Positions 15,480 through 24,217 of a DNA stretch of 46,149 nt are shown here, piece after piece. Within the stretch, counting starts at the first letter, position 1, and each line of letters begins with the position of its first letter. The notes beneath the pieces are model-generated. The model worked only from the letters and a program-made list of their open reading frames with translations. It was not told the DNA's origin and made no database searches. Source of the DNA: Acidobacteriota bacterium (GTDB taxonomy: Bacteria > Acidobacteriota > Terriglobia > Acidiferrales > UBA7541); contig PMUS01000080.1 in assembly GCA_003166795.1 (NCBI GenBank), forward strand, positions 1-46,149, given 5' to 3'. Made by a program: the position numbers and the translations under genes.

Positions 15480-15966
15480 GGCGCCCCCTCGTTTTCAGTG
15501 TCACGTAGATGGTACGTCCATCGTTTGTTTTCAATGAGTTAGGAGAAAATCTACTCGGCACGCTGTGTCGAGTAGATGTGCCGCAAACCGGACGAAACCC
15601 ACGGGCTTGGCGCGAGGAGAAAGTGGCCGACGAACCGGGCACACTGCTACGCAACCCGCGGCGTCTGGCTCGGACCGCGCGTTCGATCAAATGCTGGTTC
15701 AGGTTCTTCACGTGACCATCTTAGTACACGGGAGCGGGAGTGCAAGTGTGGATCCCTGTGGACTTTGAGCAAGCCTGAAAAACGTCCTCGCTCTCTCCCG
15801 GAAAGCGTCCAGGACGCAGGTCAGCCGATGAGACCCCCATCCGCCCAGTTACCCGTTAGGACAGGTTCTCTTGTGGAATCAGCCAGCGTGCGATGGTACC
15901 GACAGAACGCTACGCGTTTGATAGGCTGGCGCCAGGGTAGCAAGCGGCGTCAACGGAGGGATAGCA
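15480..15966. other. Divergent intergenic region, ypdA / TPR gene
   Basis: A 487-base gap between divergent genes. Open frames present overlap in all directions and have no RBS or recognisable product. It must hold the promoters of both flanking genes, but no -35/-10 pair stands out. The palindrome TTCACGTGA at 15707-15715 is noted. Confidence 0.5.
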
Positions 15967-18417
15967 ATGGCTAAATCATATGCGGGAGCGGCGATTGTTC
16001 TGGTTTTGTGCGCTGGCGCGGCGCTGAGTGGTTTGGCCGCGGAGCCTGTTTCCCAGCCGCTCCGGCAGACGGAACTTCTTGCGCTCGTGGCGGGCGGAGT
16101 CCTGCCCGAAAACCTGGTACGGGAAATCGGCACGTATGGCTTGGCATTCCATCCGGATGACCCGTACCGGTCGCAACTCAAGAACGCCGGAGCCGACGAC
16201 TCCATCTTGAAGGCGCTCGATAGCGCGAAAACTGTTGCCGTACGCCCCGCTGATGGGAACGCCGACGCGGCAATGCTGCAGCACATCAGTAATGCTGGGG
16301 CGTGGATGAAGGGCGAGCGCTATAACGAGGCTGCGCAAGAGCTGAATGCCCTTCTGACTGCCAGCTTTGACAAAGAAGAGGCGGGGTTCGTGATGGCCGA
16401 ACTGCTCCGCAGGCAGGAGCGATGGAACGAAGCGGAACTCTTGTACGAAAAGGTGCTGGAAGAAGCTCCCGATTTTCGGGAAGGACACACGAAACTGAGT
16501 TACATCCTCTATCGAGTGGGAGATTATGAGGGCGCGCTGCGGGAGAGCAAGAAAGCGCTCGCCCTAACCCCCGACAATTCCGAAGCGCACAAGAACAGCG
16601 GTCTGGCGCTTGAATACTTGAATAAACACGACGCGGCAGCCGCCGAGTATAAAGAGGCACTGCGACTTAAGCCGGACTACGCTTTGGCGCGGTATGACCT
16701 CGGGAATTTGCTACGCGAAGACGGCAAATTCGACGACGCGATCATCGAGTACAAGAAGGCGATACAGCTCGATCCGAAAGCTGCAGGCCCGCACAACAAT
16801 CTTGCTATCTCTCTCGATCAGAAGGGCGACCTCGATGGAGCGATCCGCGAATACCGGGAGGAGAAACGCATTGATCCAAAATCGTTTGATGTGCGCGCGG
16901 CCCTTGCGGCGGATCTTACGAGGCGCGGCATGGATGCCGAGGCGGTGACGGAATACCGCGACCTAGAGGCCATGTATCCGAACATGGAGGTGTGCCACGA
17001 CTGCCTTGGCAATGCGCTTTTCCGAACATGGGATTTCGACGGCGCAGAAAAAGAGTTCCGGAAGGCAATGCTGATGGATCCGACGGACTTCAGACCGCAC
17101 GTAGGACTCGGAAACATTCGCGAAAATCAGAACAAGTACGACGAGGCTCTGGAGGAATACCGGCGGGCCGAAGCGATAGACGACACTGCGCCGGACGCGC
17201 ACGTTGGCGCCGGAAGAGTCTTGCTGGCGAAAAAGAATTACGCGCAGGCCATCGTAGAGTTCAAGCAGGCCGAGGAGCTGAGGCCGGGCTGGGAAAACGT
17301 TTATGACCTTTGCGGCCAAGCTCTCGAAGCCTCGGGAAACGTTGACGGCGCAATTGCCGAGTATCGGCAATCCCTCGCGCTCAACGCCAAACAGCTTCAG
17401 GTGATAATCGAACTCGCCTTGGCGCTTGAGAAGAGTGGAGATTGGGTCGGGGCGATCGCGGAATATCGCGCGGCGGCCGGCGTTGACGCGAGCATGGATT
17501 TGCGAACCAAAGTCATACGAACCTCCGACCGCGATCCTCAAAAGGAATACGCCGCGGCGCAGGAGCGTTTTTCAGCGCATCTTGCTTCGTTGAAGGCGGC
17601 CGGGAAGACCGCCGAGGCAACGAGCCTGCAGGCGCGTGTTCAGAACATCAGTGTCTCATCCGGCCTTTCCGATAAGCTCGACGCCGCGATGCAAGCGGGA
17701 GCCAAGGCAAACTCCGAACGACGCTGGGATGAGGCACTCAAGTTCTATCAGGGAGCCGTGGATCTGGCCGAAAAGATCCAGCCGCACGACTCACGACTAA
17801 TCACGGCTCTGGATCATGTTGGAAACGAGAACCTGAAGCAGAATCCGGCCGCCGCACAGGCCGCCTTCGAACAGGAATTGAAGGTTTCCGAGGAGGTGTA
17901 TGGCCCACAAACTCCCGGGACGACACCGGCGCTGCAGTCCCTGGGCAACAATGCGATGGTGGAACAGGATTACGAGGGCGCGGCGAAGTATTACTTTCGG
18001 GCCGTGGACATAAACGAGAAGGCATTCGGTGAGGGCAGCGACGCTGTCGCAGAGAGTCTAAGGGTCGCTGCGACGGCATATCTGATGGAAAAAGATTACG
18101 CGAAGGCGGAGCCGTATTTCTTGCGAGCGCTCCGAACCGAGGAGTCGCTGCACGGGAACGACAGCATGAACCTCGTACCCCTGCTAGGCGAACTGAGTTA
18201 TCTCTACGATGGTTGGGCCAAGCCCGAAAAAGCCGAGCCTTATTATCACCAGACACTCAACGTGATCGAGAAACAATACGGCGAAAACAGCCCGGTGCTC
18301 GAAACGCTGCTGACCAAGGACGCCGCGGAGCTGCGCAGCCTCGGAAAATCAGATGAAGCCGATGCGTTGGACAAGCGGCTGGCGACGATCCGTGCGGCCA
18401 CGATGAAAACAAACTAA
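15967..18417 (+). CDS. Secreted TPR-repeat protein
   Basis: An 816-residue protein with a signal peptide (SYAGAAIVLVLCAGAALSGL, cleavage near AAAE). After it comes a module of about 60 residues (ELLALVAGGVLPENLVREIG, then YGLAFHPDDPY) often placed before TPRs in Acidobacteria. Then about ten classic 34-residue TPRs follow (about 110-510), with phrases such as YKEALRLKPDYALARYDLGN and YKKAIQLDPKAAGPHNNLA. The C-terminal part (about 620-800) has the longer kinesin-light-chain-type TPRs (LKVSEEVYGPQTPG, YFRAVDINEKAFGEGSDAV). It is a protein-protein interaction scaffold in the periplasm or outside. GGAGGG lies just before the ATG. Partners are unknown. Confidence 0.88.
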   Translation: MAKSYAGAAIVLVLCAGAALSGLAAEPVSQPLRQTELLALVAGGVLPENLVREIGTYGLAFHPDDPYRSQLKNAGADDSILKALDSAKTVAVRPADGNADAAMLQHISNAGAWMKGERYNEAAQELNALLTASFDKEEAGFVMAELLRRQERWNEAELLYEKVLEEAPDFREGHTKLSYILYRVGDYEGALRESKKALALTPDNSEAHKNSGLALEYLNKHDAAAAEYKEALRLKPDYALARYDLGNLLREDGKFDDAIIEYKKAIQLDPKAAGPHNNLAISLDQKGDLDGAIREYREEKRIDPKSFDVRAALAADLTRRGMDAEAVTEYRDLEAMYPNMEVCHDCLGNALFRTWDFDGAEKEFRKAMLMDPTDFRPHVGLGNIRENQNKYDEALEEYRRAEAIDDTAPDAHVGAGRVLLAKKNYAQAIVEFKQAEELRPGWENVYDLCGQALEASGNVDGAIAEYRQSLALNAKQLQVIIELALALEKSGDWVGAIAEYRAAAGVDASMDLRTKVIRTSDRDPQKEYAAAQERFSAHLASLKAAGKTAEATSLQARVQNISVSSGLSDKLDAAMQAGAKANSERRWDEALKFYQGAVDLAEKIQPHDSRLITALDHVGNENLKQNPAAAQAAFEQELKVSEEVYGPQTPGTTPALQSLGNNAMVEQDYEGAAKYYFRAVDINEKAFGEGSDAVAESLRVAATAYLMEKDYAKAEPYFLRALRTEESLHGNDSMNLVPLLGELSYLYDGWAKPEKAEPYYHQTLNVIEKQYGENSPVLETLLTKDAAELRSLGKSDEADALDKRLATIRAATMKTN

Positions 18418-18505
18418 GGCCTCGGCTATTTTGCGCCCTGCCCTTCCCCGCCACGGCCAGCGCCGAGAGTTCGATCGATTCAAAGCAAACCAGGGTGACG
18501 GCGAG

Positions 18506-18868
18506 CTAGCGGCGCGGGCTCTCTGCGGTGAAATGTTTCTTCCAAGGAAAACCAAGGACGTCTTTGCTAACGTCGTACTCCGTCGAGAGGTAGATGGATC
18601 CTACGATGCCCACCCCGGTGCGCTCCACGTTGATCTGCTCGGGTTCGAGATGAATCCCGTCCTGCGCGGCCTTGGCGATCACGAGGTCGCGAAATTCGGC
18701 GTCTGATCGCGGATCAACCAAACCGATTCGCATGCCGGTGAGTGACGAAAGGTCCTTCAGGTCGCCGGTCAGCTCGATGTTCGACAAATAGACCGAGCCA
18801 ATCTGCCAGCCAGCGATCGCCGCCAGCACAAGCAGGGAGAGTCCGACAATGGTTCCTGCATTTTTCAC
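18506..18868 (-). CDS. DUF4845-like single-pass membrane protein
   Basis: A 120-residue protein with one N-terminal transmembrane helix (GTIVGLSLLVLAAIAGWQIG) and a periplasmic domain. The domain pattern, YLSNIELTGDLKDLSSLTG, then DLVIAKAAQDGIHLEPEQIN and a closing STEYDVSKDVLGFPW, is like the DUF4845 family: a helical pair followed by beta strands. AGGAGG is placed well before the ATG. It stands alone, convergent to the TPR gene. Function unknown. Confidence 0.7.
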   Translation of the reverse strand: MKNAGTIVGLSLLVLAAIAGWQIGSVYLSNIELTGDLKDLSSLTGMRIGLVDPRSDAEFRDLVIAKAAQDGIHLEPEQINVERTGVGIVGSIYLSTEYDVSKDVLGFPWKKHFTAESPRR

Positions 18869-18956
18869 AGACCCCTCCTAGCCCTGAAGGAAGTGGGCGC
18901 CTCAAATTCAAGGATAAGCGAGCAAGAACTTAATTGGTACGGTACGTGCCAAAACG

Positions 18957-19115
18957 TTACCCATTCGGTCCCGCCACCGGCGGGACCTCAGGGCCAGAAG
19001 GCGGCTGATAGGAGATCAGAAAGAGGCGGCGATCCCCTCCTGCGGTCGCCAGGGCGAACTACGGCGGGACCAGAGGCGATCAGAGTCGCGCGCAGCGGTC
19101 CCGCGTGGCATGATG
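18957..19115. repeat. GGTCCCGCC inverted-repeat element
   Basis: The stretch opens with CGGTCCCGCCACCGGCGGGA (itself a hairpin), continues with GCGATCCCCTCCTGCGGTCG and CCAGGGCGAACTACGGCGGG, and closes with CAGCGGTCCCGCG. It has internal palindromes and no coding character. It looks like another dispersed non-coding element, but only one copy is seen here. It lies 35 bases before the alpha/beta hydrolase gene. Confidence 0.45.
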
Positions 19116-19149
19116 GGCGGCGATTTGCGAGTAATGACAGGAGTGAGCG

Positions 19150-19857
19150 ATGAGCACATTTGTTCTGGTTCACGGGGCGTGGCATGGCAGCTGGTGCTGG
19201 AAAAGAGTTCGCAAGGCGCTTCAGGCGCAAGGGCATGAGGTGTTCACACCGACGCTGACGGGAGTGGGAGAGCGGTCGCACCTGTTGTCGCCGCAGATTA
19301 ACCTCGAAACACACATCCTCGACGTGGTGAACCTGATTCGCTGGGAAGAGCTGTCGAATGTCGTGTTATGCGGGCACTCGTACGGCGGAATAGTGGTAAG
19401 GGGAGCGGCGGATCGCGTGCCGGAGCGAATCGGCGCGCTGGTCTATCTGGATGCATTTGTGCCCGAAGACGGGCAGAGCCTGCACGACACGCTTCCGCCG
19501 GAACAGCGGAACGCACAGCGCGAGGCCGCGAAAATGCACGGTGACGGTTGGAAAGTGCCGCCCATCACCGCTGAGCGGTTCAACGTAAACGCCAAAGATG
19601 CGGCGTGGATGGACCGGCAGTGCACGATGCAGCCGCTGGCGACATTTGACCAGCCGCTTCGGTTGAGCGGCGGAATTGACGCGGTGAAGAATGTGACATA
19701 CATCGTTGCTCCACGATTCGAAGGATCGCCGTTCGGGCAGTTCTACGAGCGAGCGAAGGCGAAGGGATGGAAGACGCTCAGTTTGGCGTGCGGTCATGAT
19801 GTGATGCTGGATATGCCTGTGGAATTGACGGCGGCGCTGGCGGAGGCGGCGCGGTGA
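19150..19857 (+). CDS. Alpha/beta-fold hydrolase (esterase, EstC/MES type)
   Basis: A 235-residue cytoplasmic hydrolase. The oxyanion-hole motif HGAWHGSWCW sits at residues 8-17, the nucleophile elbow GHSYGG has its Ser at about residue 76, and the catalytic His is in CGHDVMLDMP near the C-terminus. The pattern LVYLDAFVPEDGQSL and the CGHD...P ending place it with the methylesterase/EstC/hydroxynitrile-lyase-like group. The substrate is unknown. AGGAG lies 6-8 bases upstream of the ATG. It is a single gene between a repeat-like stretch and a family A repeat, with a convergent gene downstream. Confidence 0.88.
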   Translation: MSTFVLVHGAWHGSWCWKRVRKALQAQGHEVFTPTLTGVGERSHLLSPQINLETHILDVVNLIRWEELSNVVLCGHSYGGIVVRGAADRVPERIGALVYLDAFVPEDGQSLHDTLPPEQRNAQREAAKMHGDGWKVPPITAERFNVNAKDAAWMDRQCTMQPLATFDQPLRLSGGIDAVKNVTYIVAPRFEGSPFGQFYERAKAKGWKTLSLACGHDVMLDMPVELTAALAEAAR

Positions 19858-19907
19858 CAAGCAAGAAGCAACACGGCGGGCACGGACGCGAGCCCAATGG
19901 TCGCGAG

Positions 19908-19957
19908 CCGCCAAGCACTGGCGCCGGGCACGGCATGCCGTGCCCCTACGAAAAACA
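19908..19957 (+). repeat. Palindromic repeat family A, copy 9
   Basis: The flanks GCCAAGCACTGGCGCCGGG and CCCCTACGAAAAAC are conserved, but the hairpin is GCACGGCATGCCGTGC instead of the usual TCCGCCGCGGCGGA-centred arms. The arms are perfectly complementary. It lies between convergent genes. Confidence 0.75.
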
Positions 19958-19976
19958 ACCGACGACGACGATCGCG

Positions 19977-20303
19977 TTACGCGACGGGCAAAAGGGCGTT
20001 GACTAATTCGGCGGCGAAGGATTCCAGCTCGGCGGTGCGCTCGGGGCTCGCTTCAAGTTTGTCTTTCTTGCGGACGAACCAGTGGCCATCGGACTGGATG
20101 GTGCGGGCGCTAAGGCCTCCGGCGACGAGGTAGGACGGCTCGCCGTAGAGGGTAAAGTTGTCCGAGCCAGCCGGAGCGAGAAGCGCGCCGCAGTTCCCTC
20201 TTCGCACGCCGACGTAACTCTCGTACATAGGAAACGCGACGATTTCGAAGCCCCCTTGTTGGAGGCGGTTGAGGATTGCGAGCTGTTGGGGAGCTAATTC
20301 CAT
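19977..20303 (-). CDS. Hypothetical protein, about 108 residues
   Basis: A small soluble protein starting MELAPQQLAILNRL. Phrases like GGFEIVAFPMYESYVGVRRG and NCGALLAPAGSDNFTLYGEP give an alternating beta/alpha look, ending with a helix (ERTAELESFAAELVNALLPV). No enzyme motif or signal peptide. A longer in-frame start exists at 20366, but it runs into non-coding-looking sequence. No strong RBS precedes either start. It appears to be a conserved hypothetical acidobacterial protein; function unknown. Confidence 0.65.
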   Translation of the reverse strand: MELAPQQLAILNRLQQGGFEIVAFPMYESYVGVRRGNCGALLAPAGSDNFTLYGEPSYLVAGGLSARTIQSDGHWFVRKKDKLEASPERTAELESFAAELVNALLPVA

Positions 20304-20540
20304 GGCGCGATTAGGATACCAGTTTGGAGTTGAGAGTTCAGAGTCAAAGACAGGGCCGCAGGGCATACCACTGAGAGCACAGAGATCGGACCGGCACCAC
20401 CGAGAACAAAAAGCTCACCGCAGCGGGCGCAGAGAAGGCTTACCGATGGAACGCAGCGGTACTGGGTCGCGTCGAGTGATGACACGATTAGATCGGTTTC
20501 GGTGGTAAGCTTTCGCCACTTCACGGGGGTGAGGACGCCG

Positions 20541-21461
20541 ATGACCCGAAAAATGTGGTTCGCTGCAGCCCTATTGCTGGCGCCTGGCATTGCGCTTGCG
20601 CAACAGCCGCCGGACTTCTCGAAGGTCGAAATCAAAGTCAGCAAGGTTTCCGGGAACATCTACATGTTGCAGGGCGCGGGCGGGAACATCGCGGCGTCGC
20701 TGGGCGATGATGGAATTCTGATCGTGGACACGGAGTATTCGCCGCTGGCCGATAAGATTCAGGCCGCGCTGAAAGGCATCGGCATCACGGACAAGCCGGT
20801 GCGGTTCGTGATTGATACGCATTACCATAGCGACCATTCGGACGGAAACGCTGCGTGGGGCGCGCGCGGCGCGACCATCATATCGAATGAGAATTTGCGG
20901 AAGCGTCTGGAGGATGGAAGCGCGATCGGCAATGGTCCCGGCGGCGCGATAAACCTCAAGCAACCGGCGCAGCCGAAGGCGGCTCTGCCGATCATCACGT
21001 TTGACGACGGTATCACGCTGCATTTGAACGGCGAGGAGATCCGGGTGATGCATTTTGCGGCAGCGCACACGGACGGCGACGCGGTCATCTATTTTTCGAA
21101 GAACGACGTGGTGCATATGGGAGATGAATTCGTACGCTACGGGTTCCCGTTTGTTGATGTGAACGCCGGGGGGAGCGTCCAGGGGATGATCGCGGCCTGC
21201 GAGAAGGTGGCCGCGACGGTACCAGCGGACGCAAAGGTGATCCCCGGGCACGGCGAAATCGCGAGCATGGACGACCTGCGCGAATATACGAAGATGATGA
21301 AGGACACACTCGCCGTGGTGCAGAAGGCCATGGCCAATCACGAGACGCTCGATCAGATGAAGAGCGAGAAGATTCTGGCGCCGTGGCAGAGGTATTCCGG
21401 GGCGTTCGTCAGCGCCGATGCGTGGATCGAGACGATTTACAATTCGCCGAAGGGCAAGTAG
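20541..21461 (+). CDS. Secreted metallo-beta-lactamase-fold hydrolase
   Basis: A 306-residue exported enzyme with a clear signal peptide (MWFAAALLLAPGIALAQ, cleavage after ALA). The zinc-binding HxHxDH motif is present as HYHSDHSDG. Further metal ligands are in FAAAHTDGDAV, and VIPGHGEIASM provides the last His. The fold places it in subclass B3/quorum-quenching/cyclase-like periplasmic MBL proteins; the natural substrate is unknown and antibiotic hydrolysis should not be assumed. GTGAGG lies just before the ATG. Next on the same strand are a cytochrome P460 and a Tat-dependent dehalogenase, so the three may form an exported functional group, though gaps of 190 and 110 bases suggest separate transcription. 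Confidence 0.88.
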   Translation: MTRKMWFAAALLLAPGIALAQQPPDFSKVEIKVSKVSGNIYMLQGAGGNIAASLGDDGILIVDTEYSPLADKIQAALKGIGITDKPVRFVIDTHYHSDHSDGNAAWGARGATIISNENLRKRLEDGSAIGNGPGGAINLKQPAQPKAALPIITFDDGITLHLNGEEIRVMHFAAAHTDGDAVIYFSKNDVVHMGDEFVRYGFPFVDVNAGGSVQGMIAACEKVAATVPADAKVIPGHGEIASMDDLREYTKMMKDTLAVVQKAMANHETLDQMKSEKILAPWQRYSGAFVSADAWIETIYNSPKGK

Positions 21462-21652
21462 ACCGTCGAGTGGATACGCCCGAAAAGCCAGGGGCGGAAC
21501 TTTGCGGCCACGGTCACGGTAGATTTCATTGAGACATTCACGGTTCATGAACGCCCAATCCGGGATTGGTGCGTCCAAGGGCAGCAGGGACTGCCGCTCG
21601 GCGGTGCGTCGAGCGATGGCGCGGCGCGTAATTCAGGCAGTCCGGAGGAAAA

Positions 21653-22249
21653 ATGAAAATCGCCCTGGCATTCGCTACACTGGCGGTGATCGCGGCGATG
21701 TTCAGCGCGGTCGAGGCGCGGTCGGCGGCGACTGACACTAACGCCTCAATACCAGAGTACTCGGGTGAAAGGCTCGTGCGTCCGGAGGGCTACCGCGAGT
21801 GGATTTATCTTTCGTCCGGGCTTGGAATGAATTACAGCGCGAGCGCAATGGGCCCGGAACTTTTTACGAATGTGTTTGTGGCGCCATGGGCGTACTGGGA
21901 ATTCGTCGCGACCGGAAAATGGCCGGAGAAGTCCATATTCGTGGTTGAGGATCGCTCAGCGCAGACCAAGGGATCCATCAACAAGACGGGACATTTTCAG
22001 ACAGACCGCGTGGGCATGGCCGTGGAGGTGAAGGACTCGGCGCGATTCCCCGATAAATGGGCCTACTTTGGATTTGGAAACGACGACAAGACCTCCGCGG
22101 CGGCTCCAAAGGCAGCGTGCTGGCAGTGCCACGAGGATAACGCCGCCGTCGAACACAGCTTCGTGCAGTTTTATCCCACGTTGAAACCGATTGCGCAGAA
22201 GTTCGGAACCTACCGGCAGCAGGCGGAAGCGGTTCCAGCCGATCACTAA
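21653..22249 (+). CDS. Cytochrome P460 family protein
   Basis: A 198-residue exported protein (signal peptide ALAFATLAVIAAMFSAVEA). The c-type haem motif CWQCH is at about residue 160, followed by EDNAAVEHSFVQFYPTL, the characteristic end of the P460/cytochrome c'-beta family. Upstream, PEGYREWIYLSSGLGMNY and GKWPEKSIFVVEDR are also typical. In ammonia oxidisers cytochrome P460 oxidises hydroxylamine, and that requires a Lys crosslinked to the haem; whether this protein has the crosslink cannot be decided here. NO binding or detoxification is an alternative. GGAGG is placed six bases before the ATG. Confidence 0.9.
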   Translation: MKIALAFATLAVIAAMFSAVEARSAATDTNASIPEYSGERLVRPEGYREWIYLSSGLGMNYSASAMGPELFTNVFVAPWAYWEFVATGKWPEKSIFVVEDRSAQTKGSINKTGHFQTDRVGMAVEVKDSARFPDKWAYFGFGNDDKTSAAAPKAACWQCHEDNAAVEHSFVQFYPTLKPIAQKFGTYRQQAEAVPADH

Positions 22250-22360
22250 ATTTCAGAAGTTCAGGTGATTGGCGGCGAGCGGAGTGATACCCTACCGGGC
22301 GGTTGAATCACTATCGGAGCGATCCGCTGGTGTGCGACGGCGCGACGAGGAGAAGATTGC

Positions 22361-23194
22361 ATGCGCAGACGCGATTTCTTAGGAATGCCGGTTGCGCTCG
22401 GAGGATTGGCCGCGATGACGAGCGTGGGAGCGACAGATTCAATGGCGATGGCGGCGCAGCCGAATGCGCCTGCGCCAAATCCGCTGGGGGTGAAGGCGCT
22501 GGTGTTCGATACATTCGGCACCGTGGTGGATTGGCGCGGGTCCATCATTCGCGAGGCGACGCAATGGGGACAGGCAAAAAATCTCCAGATCGACTGGGGC
22601 AAATTCGCGGACAGCTGGCGCGCGGGATACGGGCCGTCCATGGACAAAGTGCGCAAGGGCACGTTGCCATGGATGAAGCTGGACGACCTGCATCGGATGA
22701 TCCTCGAAGATTTGCTGAAGCAGTACAACATCACGGGACTGACCGAAGAAGAGAAGCAGCACTGGAATAGCGTGTGGCACCGGCTGAACGGCTGGCCGGA
22801 CGCGGTGGAAGGACTGACGCTGCTGAAGAAGAATTTCGTGATTGCGACACTTTCAAACGGGAACGTTTCGCTGCTGGTCGAGATGGCGAAATTCGCAGGG
22901 CTGCCGTGGGACACTGTGTTCGGGTCGGACCTTTTCCACCACTTCAAGCCGGACCGCGAAGTTTATCTCGGCGCGGTGGACCTGCTTAGTTGCAAGCCGA
23001 GCGAGGTGATGATGGTGGCTGCGCATCCCACGGATTTGGCGGCCGCGCAATCGTTCGGGCTGAAGGCAGGTTACGTGCCGCGTCCGCTCGAAGGCGGACC
23101 GGACAGGAAACCAACGCCTGCCTCTGCTGCGACGCTCGCTTCGTTCGACGTGGTGGCTGCGGATTTCGTGGAACTATCGGCGAAGCTTTCGTAA
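22361..23194 (+). CDS. Haloacid dehalogenase type II with Tat signal
   Basis: A 277-residue HAD-superfamily hydrolase. The N-terminus MRRRDFLGMPVALGGLAAM is a twin-arginine-type signal, unusual because type II 2-haloacid dehalogenases are normally cytoplasmic. The catalytic nucleophile is the first Asp in ALVFDTFGTVVDW (about residue 50). The motif II Ser/Thr is in ATLSNGN, the catalytic Lys in HHFKPDREVY, and the motif IV region is VAAHPTDLAAAQ with the conserved Asp. The reaction in the family is hydrolysis of (S)-2-haloalkanoates to (R)-2-hydroxyalkanoates; the real substrate here is unproven. GAGGAG lies upstream of the ATG. Confidence 0.87.
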   Translation: MRRRDFLGMPVALGGLAAMTSVGATDSMAMAAQPNAPAPNPLGVKALVFDTFGTVVDWRGSIIREATQWGQAKNLQIDWGKFADSWRAGYGPSMDKVRKGTLPWMKLDDLHRMILEDLLKQYNITGLTEEEKQHWNSVWHRLNGWPDAVEGLTLLKKNFVIATLSNGNVSLLVEMAKFAGLPWDTVFGSDLFHHFKPDREVYLGAVDLLSCKPSEVMMVAAHPTDLAAAQSFGLKAGYVPRPLEGGPDRKPTPASAATLASFDVVAADFVELSAKLS

Positions 23195-23290
23195 CGCGGA
23201 GACGCCACGAAACGAAACCCACCGGTAGCCGACGCGACACTGGCGGTACGAACATTACTCGCGGGTCGAGCGCCAGATGGATGGCCGCGA

Positions 23291-23340
23291 TATTGCCAAG
23301 CATGTGTGCCGGGCGCAGCATGCTGCGCCCCTACGAAAGC
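23291..23340 (+). repeat. Palindromic repeat family A, copy 10
   Basis: Left flank ATTGCCAAGCATGTGTGCCG, hairpin GCGCAGCATGCTGCGC, right flank CCCCTACGAAAGC. The arms are again perfectly paired though different from those of the other copies. It lies between the convergent dehalogenase and parB genes, preceded by a decayed piece of family B (about 23225-23260). This is the last family A copy seen in the window. Confidence 0.75.
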
Positions 23341-23365
23341 GGCCTCGGTCGTGATTGCGAATGAA

Positions 23366-24217
23366 TTAGGCGGCGGAGGATGAGAGCGAGCCGGACTCGA
23401 TGCGGCGCAAGACTGCGCGCAACGCGGCAGCGAGTTCTTCGTTGCTGACATGGCTCTTGCGGAACTGCAGCCGCACGCGGAACGAACCGTCCTCCGACTG
23501 GAAATCGAAGTTGAAGGGCTGAGGCCGGGGCGCGGATTCGGTTTCGTCCTTCCGGGCGCGACGGGCTTCGTCGCGCGTCAAACCGCCCTGGACGATGCGC
23601 TGGACCATCTCGCGCATCTTTTTCTCGCTGGGCTGGCGAGAAACCTGAAGCAGCAGCGACTTCGAGGCAACTCCCTTTTCCACGCAGGCGCGGCGAACAT
23701 CATCCGGAATTACGCGAAGGGACATGGTTTCGGTGACGGAGGAACGCGCGCGACCGATCTTTTTAGCTATATCGTCGTGGGTGTAATCGAACTGATCGGC
23801 AAGGCGCTGCAGGCCATCGGCCTCTTCAAACGGAGTGAGGTCTTTGCGCTGGAGGTTTTCGATCAGGGCAAGCTCGAGCGTTTCGGCATCGTCCGCGATT
23901 TTTTCGATGCACGGCAATTCGTGCAGACCGGCCGCTTGCGACGCGTGGAAGCGGCGCTCGCCGGAGATGATGTAATACATGTCCTCGCGCGGCATGTAGC
24001 GGACCAGAAGCGGCTCAAGGACGCCCTTCTCGCGGATTGAATCGGCCAGCTCGCGGACGTCGCCGATAGTCTTACGGGGCTGATCGGGATTGGGCCGAAT
24101 CTTGTCAATCGGGATCATGCGCCCGATAGACGCACCGCTAAAGCTGGTCAGCGTTTCAACGTAATGCGCGTCATGCCGCATCTTGAGAGTGACGGGCAAC
24201 CCGATCCTCTTCGACAC
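23366..24217 (-). CDS. parB: Chromosome-partitioning protein ParB
   Basis: A 283-residue CTP-dependent DNA clamp that binds parS and works with ParA in chromosome segregation. The ParB/Srx domain shows IPIDKIRPNPDQPRKTIG, then PLLVRYM and the CTP-binding motif GERRFHASQAAG. The motif ENLQRKDLTPFEEADGLQRL and the helix-turn-helix (YTHDDIAKKIGRARSSVTET) follow. The C-terminal dimer domain is divergent. The start is GTG at 24217 with AGGAGG nine bases upstream, inside the end of parA (overlap of 47 bases), so the two are translated as a unit. No consensus parS was found nearby. Confidence 0.93.
   Translation of the reverse strand: MSKRIGLPVTLKMRHDAHYVETLTSFSGASIGRMIPIDKIRPNPDQPRKTIGDVRELADSIREKGVLEPLLVRYMPREDMYYIISGERRFHASQAAGLHELPCIEKIADDAETLELALIENLQRKDLTPFEEADGLQRLADQFDYTHDDIAKKIGRARSSVTETMSLRVIPDDVRRACVEKGVASKSLLLQVSRQPSEKKMREMVQRIVQGGLTRDEARRARKDETESAPRPQPFNFDFQSEDGSFRVRLQFRKSHVSNEELAAALRAVLRRIESGSLSSSAA

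Noticed and set aside
15472-15711. Leftward 79-codon frame overlapping the ypdA start
   Set aside because: Low-complexity Arg/Ser sequence with no RBS; it lies in the ypdA promoter region.
15704-15719. Possible parS site around TTCACGTGA
   Set aside because: Only about 10 of 16 positions match the TGTTTCACGTGAAACA consensus, and it is 8 kb from parAB; a chance palindrome is more likely.
20571-21578. Leftward open frame of 335 codons opposite the MBL-fold gene
   Set aside because: It is the antisense shadow of the metallo-hydrolase gene, whose motifs and signal peptide are clear.
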